From contig CM114273.1 in assembly GCA_050084515.1 (NCBI GenBank), positions 1,550,001 to 1,614,000 on the forward strand: DNA of 64,000 nucleotides. The letters are read 5' to 3'. The position numbers were made by a program, and so were the translations under genes. Below are positions 44,163 through 57,394 of this stretch, piece after piece. The notes below the pieces were generated by a model. That model was not told the origin of the DNA. It was given only the letters and a program-made list of their open reading frames with translations, and ran no database searches. How positions within the stretch are numbered: position 1 is the first letter of the stretch; every line of letters starts with the position of its first letter. The stretch is from Blasia pusilla (Eukaryota > Marchantiophyta > Marchantiopsida > Blasiales).

Positions 44163-44860
44163 CCTAGATCCATAATAGAATCCACCAAAAAATCAGAGGG
44201 GCGCTCCACCCTCACATATGCCCTCCGTAAAACCTCATCTGGGACCAAGTTGGTCCATCAAAGATGTGGGCGGTGTGCTCTAGAACCTACACTCGCCGCA
44301 TCCAAAAACACTGTCGGGCCGATCCATGCACGCACCTGAGGTGCACTTGTCACCACGTAGGACCTTGAATCGCCCAGAATTGGCACATTCTCCAGAATGT
44401 ATGCTAGAGAACAAGACTGATGCTCCTACAAGCGTCGAAAAATCCACATCATCTCCCAAAATAACCTGGACCGAGTGTCGGTTAACTCGCTACCTCGTCC
44501 AGCACTCGATTGGCCCTGACACGGCCAACCAGCAATGACCAATCTACGGCCCGTACGCGCTCCAAGTCCTGCGCCCCCAGCAATGAAATATCCCTTGGAA
44601 GGGAACTATGATATCCCTGAACAGCGAACGCAGACAATAAGTCGGGAAACGTAGCCGTAACTATGCCACATGGTGAAGTGAAGCGTGCCTTGCAACATCA
44701 TCAATCTCCACGTATAGGTACTGCTGCACGTGCACTCTTGCCTGCAAAACAACATCTAACCCAGTGTTGGATCTCCAAAGAGATCCAACACCCGAATATC
44801 CTCTTCAAGGATGCGCCACACAATCGGAGTGGTGTCCAAAGTGACTCCTGGCTACCTTGG
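44163..44860 (-). pseudogene. Element III: DNMT3-like methyltransferase, frame-broken
   Basis: Motif I is DIRVLDLFG (44790-44765), closer to the canonical DLFxG than in element II. Motif IV is GWPCQGQSSAGRGS with the catalytic Pro-Cys. Then follow DTRSRLFWEM, YILENVPILGDSRS and AHRPHLWWTNLVP. The residues are better conserved than in element I, but several frameshifts and stops after motif I prevent expression as one protein. Confidence 0.75.
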
Positions 44861-45071
44861 CTACCTTGGGTTCCTCTGACCCGTCACACTCCGATGCAAA
44901 CGTCTCGCTCCACACGGTCTGCTCATGCTCATCGGCTAAGCATCGAAGCTCCTCAATCGAGCCCCAAGGCGGCACCTCTCCTCCATCTACTAATGCCGCG
45001 ACCATGACACTCCTCTCGATAGAAATATCAGGAATGGGAGTGTCCTCTGCATGGACATGTCCCACAATCAA

Positions 45072-45943
45072 ATCACTAGGCTAAGTGATGGCGCTGCTAA
45101 ATACTGCTAAGGTCGCCATCTCTCCTCGCGGTCGCTCGATCACTGCACCTGTAAATCGAATGGGTAATGAGCTAAGGCACCCATCACTTGACTACCATCC
45201 TAGTCTATAGGAAGCTGACTCCTCCCAATAATCCAGGAAAAACCCCATCGGGTACAACACTGCCCCACCAACCAAGACATCGTAGGACTCTACATCAGTC
45301 ACTATCGCCTTGGCTTGCACCACGAACTCATTTGTAGGATGTCTCGCGCAAATCCTCACCACGACCTCATATTGGGTGATATACTATGTGGTACTTGCTC
45401 CACCCAAGGATGTTTGTATCCGGAATGGACAACCCTCCACATCAGCCCTCGTAAAGCCCAAACCCTCTGAATGTCATTTTTCCCAACATCAGGGATTGCG
45501 CTCTTAAATCCAACAAGAGGCGTTGCGGACTAAAAGCTCTAGCTCTTGGACTCACCAACTAGAAGACCTCTCCCTGGTTATCCAAAAAAACAACACCAAG
45601 AGAAGCCATGGCACACTCTATCGCGGGTCTAGCGGTCATCTCCGCCATCCTAGCAGTCGCAGCTTGCCATGAATCTAACGTGGATGGCCCGAGCATAAGC
45701 TCCAAGGCAGGTCCATCACCTCCTCTGCAATCACCTCTGAACGTGATGCAAGAACTCCAACTCCACGCTCACATACCATAGCGGCCAGACGGAAACCTTG
45801 GCAGGCGTACCTCCCAACGTCACAACATCGGAAGAAAAAAATAAAGGAGCGCGGTACACAACAATGGCCGCCCCCAACAACGTGCTCGACACATGCTCCT
45901 TCTGAGCATCAACAATAGGATTCATCGCACTCGATTCTCCCAT
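45072..45943 (-). pseudogene. Element III: protease-like region
   Basis: This aligns with 33282-33900 of element II at DNA level, for example at CGCTCTATCGCAGGTCTAGC, GAAGCCATGGCAC and CCACCCAAGGATGT. Frames are short and broken, and the catalytic triplet is not readable with confidence. Confidence 0.45.
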
Positions 45944-46076
45944 CGCCCTCCGTGCCTACATACCAACAACATCACCAACTCTCCGAGAACTCTGATCAGG
46001 ATCCATCGATGGGGCCCTCATCGCCTCGAACAACGTGAAGGACTGAGGAAACTTGCTCTGGTGCCCTCTCTGGCCC

Positions 46077-46268
46077 TCAATCCGGACGTAACTCGGGGTG
46101 CAAGGTGAAACACCTGGTGCGTGTATGACCGTACCTTTGACAATAGTCACATTGATAACCTCCTAGTGCAGCACCATCTTCTCCTCCATGATGAGGCACG
46201 CAACCATGACCCTGACGAGTGCAATCACACTTATGATGGACTCCACCACATGACTGACAAGTAATCAT
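46077..46268 (-). pseudogene. Element III: two intact CCHC zinc knuckles
   Basis: CQSCGGVHHKCDC (C-x2-C-x3-H-x4-C) and CDYCQRYGHTRTRC (C-x2-C-x4-H-x4-C) lie in one open frame, 31 residues apart. All ligands are intact here, unlike in element II. Confidence 0.75.
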
Positions 46269-46559
46269 AGGCGGCTATTGCTGAGCCATATATGAAGGCG
46301 CAGGTCTTTGTGGCATAGCCTCCCGATATCCTCCTTGAGCTAGTGGTGCCACAGACCTATCTCGAATCCACGTTGCTGCACTGGTGGTACAGGCAATTGT
46401 GACTACTCTCGCCCAGAACCCATGGTGACTACGGTCTCCTCCGCCATGTTGCGCTCAATGTTCTCGGCGGTCCTAAAAATATCTCTCAATGTAGGGGAGG
46501 TGTTCATAAGAAGCACTCCCTCTTGCACACATGTCCGTAAGGTCCGATCCAGCATCGCT

Positions 46560-47109
46560 TACTATGACTGGATAGCCTGAGCCTCTCTCACCCCCTGAGT
46601 GACGTTAATCAACCAGTGCAAGCAAGTCTAGGCCTCACGCAAAATCTCACCTGAGCCTCTTTGGAAGTCGTGGATGCTCCGCAACTTCTCTGTCTGCCCT
46701 GGTAGCTCGCCCTCAACTCAGCGAAGAACTTAACCACAGGGTTGAACCTGGGACGAACTCGATTGGACGATGCAACTACTCTAGTGGAAGTCAGCCCTCC
46801 TACAACATCATTGGTGGAGGAACCCTCATTTGACTCCTCCTCCTCATCTGGAAACGACTCAGTCCATGACACATAGTGTGGGTCATAGTAGAGTCTCTGG
46901 GCCTCAATTTCATGGGCATATCTCTGCAAGAACTTATGGCAATCGTCCATGGGTGCTCCCTCTAAATGCTGGAATATTCCATGCCAGCTATAAATGGGTT
47001 GACACAAAAGGAGGTCGAGGTGGTCTCTCACATGGAGACTCTCGAAACCTCGCACCACTCTAGGTAAACCCTCTAGAGCTACTCGCAGGTCCACCACCTC
47101 GCCTCTCAA
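46560..47109 (-). pseudogene. Element III: Gag capsid region
   Basis: A 166-codon frame has PIYSWHGIFQHLEGAPMDDC, HEIEAQRLYYDPHYVSWTES and NPVVKFFAELRASYQG, then shifts frame where elements I and II read LQDFQ/HDFQ-type text. It corresponds to Gag of the family, truncated by the frameshift. Confidence 0.65.
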
Positions 47110-48382
47110 AGTCTCGAAAGGACGCCGTGATGACCCTCATGCCCCTCTCACATGATCACTCTCAATCTTGCGAGTAATCGATCAATCACTCAATCCAACA
47201 TGCGGCACTCAATCTACACTCTGTTACTAAGACGTGTGTTGTGCGGCAAGAAGCGGCGTGGTGCGGAAAATCGTCTATTGTCCTATCATCTCCTCAACAG
47301 GACACACCCTCAACTTTGGACATTCCACATAGGTCTATGTCACCTGACCCATACATCAATGATGCTCACAGCATCAGCACGAAACCCTATATCCCCAAAT
47401 AATTGCCCAATACCCGGAAATCCCTAACACATACTGGGAAAAAGACCGGAATGGGTAACCTGACAACAAGTCTCGATCTCGCACCTCAGCAACTGAAAAA
47501 CCTCGACCCCAACTCAATCATGAAGACAACTCCTTCAAGCAGCAAGTCATACTCCTTTGGTACTGACAATGGTCAAATCTCCTCGATGCACGGTGCGGGT
47601 TCAGCGGTATGGTGCAGCATTGGCGGCACAGAATGGCTACAAACGACACGGCGCTCGGAATTGGGTGTGGCACTTAGCAACATACCCTCCTCAACAGCAA
47701 TAAAATACAATCTACTCCACCATGATGGTCCGGCTCTTTGATCTAGACGGTGCGGTGCGACCACCATTGGCACTACGCGGCAATCAGCGGCACGTTGCGG
47801 CTACAGGCGTCACGACACAGTATTCGATCGTCGTCGAGCGGCTACCACCTCAAGATATAGCAAAATGGAAGAAAATTTCGATCCCATGAATCCAAAAAAG
47901 TCACATGTCATCATTTGAGCGGCCAATTCACAATCGGCAGTGGCGGCCAAAATAAAAAGTGGTGGCGCAAACCAACTGATGGAGGCGGTCAACTTATATT
48001 AGCTAGACGAAATTTCAATGGCGTTGTGAAGTTGCAAGATGATGGCCATTGGTCATTCCCGTCAAGTTAGCGATGAGACAAAGATGTCGTACAATGGTGC
48101 CAATCTTCGTTAGCAGTCGGACAAAGTGTAACGGGCGGGAGTAAGTCTGCAGGGACAGAAATGTTGGGCTAGGTCTCGACATTTAAGCAGGTCACGGAAT
48201 ACCCTATGACGGCGGGCCACGACAGTAGCAACCATACAGTAGTGGTAGTCCAAGCAGAAAATGCGGCAAGGCGGCGGGATAGTTGAAAACCATCGACTAC
48301 GGCTAGCCATGACTCGCGATGGCAATGGGGATGCTCCAGCGGCCGCGAGGGCACCACAACAGCAATGCGGCGAGGACGATGT
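47110..48382 (-). other. Element III leader, proximal part
   Basis: Non-coding leader. It shares GC-rich blocks with the element II leader (CGATCGTCGTCGAGCGGCTAC at 47826-47846; GGCAGTGGCGGCCAAAA near 47936). GGCGG/GCGGC words are frequent. Confidence 0.5.
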
Positions 48383-49607
48383 CGAGTCCAGAGTCTTTCT
48401 TTGAGTAAGGGCGGACTTTCTAGCTGCAGCAAATGTGGTTGATGCAAGTCAAATTCTATAAGAATTTCTCTTTTTTCAGTATAAAATTATTATATAAACC
48501 TTCCATTCTCTCACGATAGGAATCACGAAAGGTAGTGCCGAGGCGATCACTTCTTCATAACATGGAACCCCGAAATTTCTAACTATGAAGTCCCTATAAA
48601 CTACTTTACGCTTGTACACGAGGAAAATAGCACAAATATTGTTAAAACCTACTTGAGTAGGCCTATTGACGTCCATGGATGCTATATGAGGACATACAAA
48701 GTACAATCCCATGTGCTTCCATATGTGACGATAGGAAGAATCACCGGAGTGGGAGATTGCATGACTTGGTTCATGATAGCCTCTCCAAAGTGATAAACTA
48801 AATAGCGAGTGAACCAGTGCCTATCTATCAAGAGTACCTTGACATGGTAAGGATTGAGGAAAGGAAAGTCGTGCACAACTCGTACTCCACCCGTATCCAT
48901 GCTTGACAGACATTCTCTAGTCTCTTCAAGAATGGGCTTTGGCGGAATTATTCTCCCAAGAGGGATAATCCACTCTCATTGGGAAAATAACAAGCCAAAA
49001 CATTCACTATTTTAGTATGACTAAAATCCTCTAAGGTGACAAGCCTCTCATCTCCACACACACACCACACTCTAGAAACCGCTCGAAGAATAGACCATGG
49101 TCAAGTTACTCTCCGAAGAGGGATGATCCACTCTCATTGGAAGAACAAGTAATCCCAAAGCCATACACTCAAGAGTGACACGAGAGACTCAAGATGTGAA
49201 ATAGAATGTGATGAACCATTGAAGGTCCCTCCGTTTTATATACTCACAAGGGATCCACAAGAGTACGAAATAGAGCTAATCTTATCTTGTGTCACATTGT
49301 TACCTCTCAAGGCTTAGCAAGCAGATTTCTTCCTGTCTTTTCCAAAATATTCTCTTTTACCCACTTGATATTTTCCAAATTACCCTAACTAACCTAGCCA
49401 CCAACCAAGACTACTTTTGCTTTTATAAAGTCATCTTTGTCTATTACCTATATTCCTAAAGTTGGACTCGCATAAAAGAGGCACCATAAAAAGGTTTAAA
49501 TATGGGAATTTCCTTTTCCTAGGCTAATTTACATAATACTAATAAAACTCTATCTAACACTTAATGAGGAAGAAGTTTACACACTGGCCGATTTTACTAT
49601 ACGACAA
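48383..49607 (-). mobile_element. 1.2-kb LTR-like insertion, copy B
   Basis: An inverted relative of 25339-26644, with the same ends (TTGTCGTATAG in sense) and a TATATAAAAC box near 49235-49244. Two open frames correspond to those of copy A (48900-48682 and 48712-48476). It interrupts the leader of element III. I could not find a target duplication. Confidence 0.65.
48682..48900 (-). CDS. Small conserved reading frame inside the LTR-like repeat, copy B
   Basis: 72 residues, with DFPFLNPYHVKVLLIDRHWF and QVMQSPTPVILPIVTYGSTW, corresponding to the plus-strand frame at 26127-26345. The next frame (48712-48476) is intact here and ends IASALPFVIPIVREW, while copy A has an in-frame stop there. Function unknown. 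Confidence 0.3.
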   Translation of the reverse strand: MDTGGVRVVHDFPFLNPYHVKVLLIDRHWFTRYLVYHFGEAIMNQVMQSPTPVILPIVTYGSTWDCTLYVLI

Positions 49608-50386
49608 CAGACCAAAATGCGGCAACAACTAGGAAGGGCTTGGAGAAGGAAATCAGAAGCCGCCAGAGGGAGCTACGTAGGCGATAGCGCGGCAGGCAAT
49701 AGGCAACTCTGGCGGGTCAGCTGGCGGTAGTTGGGGCAGGGTCACCCCAATTCGTGACGACCCCTAGTCGCGTATCGGCGCCGAGCAAAAAGAGGGCTCG
49801 GCCGTCCAGCGGCAGGCAGAAGGTTGGGTGGCATAGCAAGCAGTAGGCTCGGTCGGGAAAAATCCGGCGGAAAAGCCGAAAATGTAGGTAGCCATTCGTA
49901 CAGTCGGGCGCCAGAGGACTATAAGGGTCTCACAAGCGAGCAAGTCGCGGCAGTTCGGCGTAGGAGGGATAAAGTCGACTATCGTGGCCGTAGCCTTAAT
50001 GGACCTAAAAAGGCTATGGCAGGCTAAAAACACCACCCCCTCTTAAAAAAAAATTGGTTTTCTCTTTAGTTTTTAACTAAAACCACCCCCTTACGCCGGG
50101 TCAACATCTAATTTTCCTCACTTGGCTATTCCCATCCTAAAATGGCCCCCGATTTGGACCCTACTTAGAATCAAGCCCAAGACTTAGGATCAACTCCCTC
50201 CAAATACATTTTTCACTTCGGTCTTACTAAAGCAAGACTTGGTTTTACTTTCTACCCCAAGTAGAGAGTTACCCTCAAGAGTTTTTTAAAATTTCACTCA
50301 CAAGGAACGGTGGCTATGGCAGCCCACGGAAACTATTGTAACTTAACCCTTAGCTAATGAAATTATGTACCATTTCTTCCACAACG
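49608..50386 (-). other. Element III leader, distal part
   Basis: Non-coding. GC-rich GGCGG-containing text (49610-50030) gives way to AT-rich sequence next to the LTR. No primer-binding site matching initiator-Met tRNA is visible beside the LTR edge at 50387. Confidence 0.45.
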
Positions 50387-51344
50387 TGCATAGCTTCTTG
50401 ATCTACAACCTCATCAAATTGGTTTTTCCATTTGATCTTCCACCAAAAACTTATGGGGACTGTCGTGCAGCCCAATGTCTCTTTCTCCTTCGCAAAATTT
50501 GGCAGTGCTTCCGCGCTGATTCCTCCCAACGAAAATGTAAAACCTATCACAAAACAAACCAACAAGCTACACATTGCTCCCAAGAGCACCAACATGGAGC
50601 AATCTGTCCCCAAACTCAATTCCTATCAAAAATTGAGCAACACTCCCGCGCGCCACTCTTCCACACAAAAAATTGGCAACCGCAAAGCACAACCAAAGCC
50701 TCCCTCGCTTCGGTGAGCACTCCCATGAACCGCTGAACCGGGAACACAGTCCCCAACTTGAAAAATAACGAGTGACCAGCGAGCTCCCCCATAAAGCTCT
50801 CTCACTCACTCATTCTCTCTTTGTAAAATCAGCAGATCCAATCTCTCTCAACACCATAGCTCTCAAATGTGTGCACTCTCACATGTCTCTCTCAATGTCA
50901 AACCAAACCCACTCTCCTAATGAGAGCCTTGAGTTACATTCACAAGGCAAGCAAGACCATAGCTCCGCCGCCTCATGCCAAGAGGTTCAACAAAGAGAGA
51001 ATGAGCTCTCAAGCTCTCTCTCTCCTTGAGGTATACCCCCTTCCCTCTCCCAAGCTCTCTCCTCGGTAACCTATGCTCGCAGGTCACCTCCTTGGCTCTT
51101 GACCTGCTGTAGCGGGTCAAGGGCCACTTCTCAAAGTGGAAAGTAAACTCTACCAAACATGGAAACTTACCCAAAATAGTTCGTTTCTCTATATGGCTCC
51201 AAATGAGCCGAAACAAAGGGAAAACCTGCTCTCTCAGGTTTCTCGGGACCTCAACAGGTCATCCTCGACTTCTTGAGCATGTCCTCCTCTACTCATGAAG
51301 ACGCTCAACCAGATCTCTCTAATCTATCCTAAAAATTTGTGACA
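50387..51344 (-). mobile_element. Element III 5' LTR
   Basis: 958 bp, collinear with the element II 5' LTR. In sense it starts TGTCACAAATTTTTAGG and ends GAAGCTATGCA. A (CT)n tract begins 26 bp beyond its outer edge. Confidence 0.7.
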
Positions 51345-51367
51345 TCATCAAGCAGTACCAAGTTAGG

Positions 51368-52730
<1,363 letters not shown>

Positions 52731-53474
52731 ATGGAAATTCAATGTCTTTTGTAGAAGAATCAAGTTCTACTAACTTAGAAGGTGACTTTAGGGATGATGC
52801 ATAGGTTAAAAAGAGTTATAGTAAAGAGGTATTAGATCAATGTGAAGGGCAATCTACACCAATTATTGAATTTAAGAGATCTTTGAACATAAGTAAAGAT
52901 ATTCAAACAAATAAGGCTCTCTACAACGAGTAGGTTTACTAGTTTATGGCTATCAGTGTCACAAGCCAACATTAGTTATTAAGGGATTTCAATAGAAAGA
53001 GGATATTGACTCTATTGAGATTTTATTTCTAGTTATAAAGATGACTTCTTTCAAAGCAGTGTTGAGGACAATAGTTGTGAAGGATTGGCATCTATAGATA
53101 TTAGATATGAAAATGACTTCAATTCGGTCATTATGACTTGGACAAAGAACAAGACATGCTACTAGTTTCAACCTTAGAAGATCCTATTGAGCTTACAAAC
53201 CATCTCCTCTTTCCCTTATATCACACATTACTTTGAGATAATGACGCAAAATATTTGATAAATTCATGTCATAGAATAGATCTAAGACACGTGATGGAGC
53301 TCACTATTGCTAGTTCAAGATATCTAAGAAAGATTTCATTCTTCCCTTTTTGTATGTTGATGATATGTTAGTAGACATATGCAAGAGAACAATATCCTTA
53401 AGCGGAAATTTTCTACATAGTTTGAGATGAAATATTGAGGCTTGACAAACAAAATTCTTGGAATGACAATATAT
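52731..53474 (+). pseudogene. Old Ty1/copia pol, left part (RT)
   Basis: Near 53310-53370 the plus strand reads KFKISKKDFILPFLYVDDML, where YVDD is the copia RT catalytic motif. MQENNILKRKFST, FEMKY and LTNKILGMTIY follow in another phase (to 53473). The sequence is cut at 53474 by the younger element and resumes at 58433. The segment 52740-53000 is coding-like (EVLDQCEGQSTPIIEFKRSL) and may be the integrase-RT linker. Stops and frameshifts are frequent. Confidence 0.65.
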
Positions 53475-53896
53475 TATTGGATTCTCAACATCCACTCCTC
53501 TGAGCACCATTGATTTGATCGGCCCCCTTGTATGAGGAGAAGCCTAAATCGATGGTTCCGACTTAGACGTCGAAGGAGTCATAATAATATGACGTAGGTG
53601 GTTTACGGAGTAGCGTTACTAGGTTTATCTAACCCTATATTGCATCAGGGTGCGGGGCACCCTGAGGCAAAATTTTTCTATTAATAGAAACGAAGAAAAA
53701 TAGGTAAAAACCCTAGTTTTCCCGAGTAGTCAAATAGTCGGGAGCCGCAGCGGTAGCGCATTCTCGTATGTCGAGTTATCTCCCAGTTCTGGTTCCATCG
53801 AAGCTCTTCTGTGAGCGCACGGACGGACTAGGCCACTTTGTATCTCTAAGTTTTGTAAAGATTTCAGTGATTTAGTCACTTTTTGCTTTTCTCACA
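53475..53896 (+). mobile_element. Younger Ty1/copia element: 5' LTR
   Basis: 422 bp, starting TATTGGATTCTC and ending TTTTCTCACA. It differs from the 3' LTR (58006-58427) at about six positions by eye, near 98.6 percent identity. TATAT at 53470-53474 and 58428-58432 is the 5-bp target duplication. The start is TA instead of TG, giving a non-canonical TA...CA LTR, supported by the polypurine tract boundary at the other end. Confidence 0.92.
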
Positions 53897-53908
53897 TGGT
53901 ATCAGAGT
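53897..53908 (+). promoter_or_regulatory. Primer-binding site, initiator-Met tRNA type
   Basis: TGGTATCAGAGT directly follows the 5' LTR. It matches the usual plant TGGTATCAGAGC in 11 of 12 positions and would prime minus-strand cDNA synthesis. Confidence 0.9.
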
Positions 53909-53969
53909 AGTAGGTTTTTCCAGTATTTTGTATCTGGCGATCTAGTGTGTTTGCACAAAATCTTGAGAG

Positions 53970-54747
53970 ATGGCTACTTCTTCGTCAGTTCGTGCTCGCC
54001 CTCCTCCGCTGGGTGAAGGGAAGTTAGATGAATCTAACTATACGTTGAGGAAGTTCAAAATGAGAACTGTTCTCGAATCATTTGAGATCTGGGAAATGGC
54101 CACAGGGGTCGATTCAAATCCACAAGCTAGTTTGAGTTCTGCAAGTTCATCTTCATCTGGGGATATCGATCATGTTGTAGTATTGGCATGGAGACGCAGA
54201 AACGCTGATGCTCTATATGCAATTGTCACGAATGTAATCGATTCTGTCATGACTCTCATTCAACATACAACCACCTTCTTTGGGCGTGGAACATTTTGAA
54301 GAATCAAGTATGAAATGAGGAATGAGACTCGGATTCAGAATCTCGAGAATCAGCTTACGTCCGAGAAATTTTCAGAAGGAGAAAGCGCGGAGCAATTTTT
54401 GTCAAGGATCAAGAATCTTCAAGATCAGATGGCGTCCGTGGGAATTTCAAAGTCTAGCGAAGATTTGGCACGCCGGTGCATAAGGATTTTGCCTCCAAGG
54501 TATGACAGTTTGGTCATCAGATGAATACTCAAGTAAGAGCCACGCCGCTTACTTTTGAAAAATTTAGTGCAATGTTGGTAGAAGAGGAAATGCGCTTCAA
54601 AGCAAGAGAGGAAGTGACGCAACATTTATCGCCAACGTCTGAGAGGTAGAAATCGGGATTACAGATTCAAATGTCAAGAAGAAATTTCCAAGAAAAGCCT
54701 TCAAATGCTTTTATTGTGGTAAGCTAGGTCATCTTATCAAAGATTGT
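53970..54747 (+). pseudogene. Younger Ty1/copia: Gag with CCHC knuckle
   Basis: The frame starts MATSSSVRARPPPLGEGKLD and has LDESNYTLRKFKMRTVLESF, the copia Gag N-terminus. An in-frame TGA at 54297 interrupts it. The same phase resumes with MRNETRIQNLENQL, FSEGESAEQFLSRIKNLQDQ and LARRCIRILPPRYDSLV, the Gag core. After a frame change a zinc knuckle CFYCGKLGHLIKDC follows at 54706-54747 (C-x2-C-x4-H-x4-C). The protein would form the particle, but this copy cannot make it intact. Confidence 0.85.
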
Positions 54748-54899
54748 AGGAAGAGAAGTCAAGATGAGAAGAACGGTTGTTTAAGACCTAAGAAGGAGTC
54801 TGGAAATTTCAGAGAACGGGAGAACATGAAGTAGATGCTTGGGTAGCAATAGAAGAGTTACGCATACAAAGCAGAACATAGCACTAAGACAAAGAGTGA

Positions 54900-55470
54900 A
54901 GATGCATGGGTGCTCGATAGTGGAGCATCTAGGCATATGACCAATCATAAGGATTGGTATAGCTCCTTTGACCTCTCTGAGGAGCCCATCGTTATTCTTG
55001 TTGGGAATAATGCAAAGTGCCCTTTAGAAGGAAAGGCACAATTTCTTTAGTCTCACAAAAGGAGATGAAAAGAAGTTAAGCGATGTAATTGACGTACCCG
55101 AGTTGAAGCGAAATTTGATTTCATGGCGGTATTATGTGATCGTGACCTAGAAGTTCGTTTCAAGAAAATCGAGCGATCATTGAGGATGCCAATGGGAAAG
55201 TAGTGGGTGAAGGTATACGACGTGGAAATATCTATGAGTTGTATGCTTTCACGACAAGTGTAGGTACAGATCTTAGTAGCGATGTAAGTTGTGGCATGAA
55301 AGATTTGGTCACCTAAGCTTTCCCTTACTAAGTCGATGCAGAAATCTGGCATGGTTGCTTTGATTTACCAACAATTTGGAGTGTCGGATACTTGTGAAGC
55401 TTGTATGATGGGCAAGCAACATCGACAACCATTTCCACAAGAGTCCAAAGCAATAGGGCAAAGGCTCCTC
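54900..55470 (+). pseudogene. Younger Ty1/copia: protease and pre-integrase region
   Basis: AWVLDSGASRHMTNHKDWY at about 54904-54960 carries the aspartic protease D-S-G-A. The pre-integrase region follows (LWHERFGHLSFPLLSKSM-like text in changing frames near 55286-55345, then SDTCEACMMGKQHRQPF at 55385-55435). Stops and frame changes break it. Confidence 0.8.
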
Positions 55471-56150
55471 TAGAGTTGATACATCTTGACCTCTGTGGTA
55501 AAATGAGAACAATGGCATTAGGTGGTTCTTCCTACTTCTTTTAGTTGTAAAGCGATTATAGTAGGAAGATGTGGGTGTATTTCTTCGTGATAAGGCAAGT
55601 TCTTTTGGAAAATTTAAAGTATGGCACAAGCTGGTTGAGAATGAGACAGGAAAGAAGGTACAAAAGCTTTCAGACCGATCGAGGAGGAGAATTCTTATCA
55701 ACAGAATTCAACAAATATTTGGGAGAGCATGGAATCAAGCGACGATTAACCACGGCACATACACCACAACAAAATGGAGTTGTTGAGCGTCAAACCGTCT
55801 GATGGTGGAGATGGCAAGATGTATGATGAAAGCAAAAGGTTTGACAAAAAGGATTTTGGGCTGAAAGCATTATCTTGCCCGTATACATTCTAAATAGAAG
55901 TGCTACCAAGTCAGTGCAAGGCATGACTCCTCATCAATCATACTCAGGTAAGGTACCATCAGTCCAACATTTCAGGACTTTTGGTAGTGAGTGTTTTGTA
56001 CATATTCCTGAAGCATCGAGGACCAAGTTGGAGTCCAAGAGCAGGAAGTGCATCTTTATGGGATACAGTGATGAGTCTAAAGCTTATCGCCTTTGGTGTC
56101 ATGAGGAAAAGAAGATGCTTGTGAGTCGTGACGTGGTGTTCCAGGAATAG
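55471..56150 (+). pseudogene. Younger Ty1/copia: integrase
   Basis: PLELIHLDLCGKM has the first catalytic Asp. QTDRGGEFLSTEFNKYLGEH has the second, and HTPQQNGVVERQ holds the Glu. The C-terminal part (55875-56150) reads MPVYILNRSATKSVQGMTPH, then FGSECFVHIPEASRTKLESK and CIFMGYSDESKAYRLWC. Frame changes near 55600 and a stop near 55800 interrupt it. Confidence 0.85.
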
Positions 56151-56454
56151 CCTCGTCAAGTGGCGGATATCAGTGGTCCGTCCATATTATCATCAAACGA
56201 AGAGATAACCCACCAGAGCACACCACAGATGTTTACACCAGATCATCAAGAAGAAGAATTTGGTGATGATTACAAAGAGCAACCTGCTCTTCCACTACGG
56301 TCGTCATACCTAAGTGGATAAAGAAACTCTTGGATGGTAAGGATCCACCAAAGAATCGATGAAGTTGTTACACATCCAAGGAGATCCAAGAGACTAGAGG
56401 AGCGAGAATAGAGCTTCGCACATCTCGTCAACATGGCCCCGATGATGAGAGGTC

Positions 56455-57390
56455 TTGAAGGTGGAAGAGCCATCATGCTTGGATGAGGCCCTGGCTCATC
56501 CTCAATGGAGAGAGGCCATGGGAGGACGGAGATGGACGCTATTCGAGAGAAATGAAACTTGGACTTTGGTTGAAAAGCCAAAGGACAGGAAGATATACGC
56601 ACCAAGTGGGTGTACAAGACCAAGTACAAGTCGACGATACATTGGATAAATTCAAAGCGAGGTTGGTCGCACAAGGATGCTCACAAATCGAAGGCTTTGA
56701 CTACTATGAGACTTTTGCTCCCACTGCAAGGATGACAACCATTCGAATTGTTCTAGCGGTTGCAGGAACAAGACGTTGGCCTCAGATATACCAATCGATG
56801 TGAAGTCCGCTTTTCAACGGGAGTCTCAAGAAGGAGGTATATGTTTCTCAACCACCAGGTTTTGAGACACCGGATCGAAGAGAAAGTTTGTTTACTTCAT
56901 CGAGCATTGTATGGGTTGAAGCAAGCCCCAAGGGTATGGTATCAACGAATAGATACATTCTTTCGAGAGAAGGATCTCATGAAGAGTCCTTCAGAAGCAA
57001 ATTTATATGTGTTTTGCGAAGAGGGGATGTATATGTTGATAGTCTTGTATGTGGATGATCTGATCATCAGAGGAGACCACAGTAAGAAAATAGAGGAAAT
57101 GAAGGGAGTGTTGGAATCTGAGTTTGAAATGTCAGATTTTGGTCTTCTGCACTACTTTATAGGACTGGAAATTTGGCAACAGTCAGATTCTATTTTTCTC
57201 TCTCAGTAGAAGTATGCTAGAGAAATCTTGAAGGCATTCGGGATCACCGAGTGTAAGGCACTAGTCTCGCCAATGGAGGTAGAGTTGAAACTCTCGATGG
57301 AGGATGTTTCACCATTGGTAGATGAAAAGATGTACAGAAAGCTTGTAGGCAATTTGATATTTTTGTGTAACAAAGAGACTGGACATTAGC
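56455..57390 (+). pseudogene. Younger Ty1/copia: reverse transcriptase
   Basis: FKARLVAQGCSQIEGFDYYE and TFAPTARMTTIRIVLAVA are followed by a frameshift. Then come EVYVSQPPGFETPDR-type text, HRALYGLKQAPRVWYQRID, MLIVLYVDDLIIRGDHSKKI (YVDD catalytic motif) and FGLLHYFIGLEIWQ. Copia signatures are clear. At least two frameshifts and a stop (57207-57209) disable it. Confidence 0.9.
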
Positions 57391-57394
57391 ATTT

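Noticed and set aside
48383-49607. Target-site duplication for the LTR-like copy B
   Set aside because: Flanks at the edges inferred from copy A do not match, so none is claimed.
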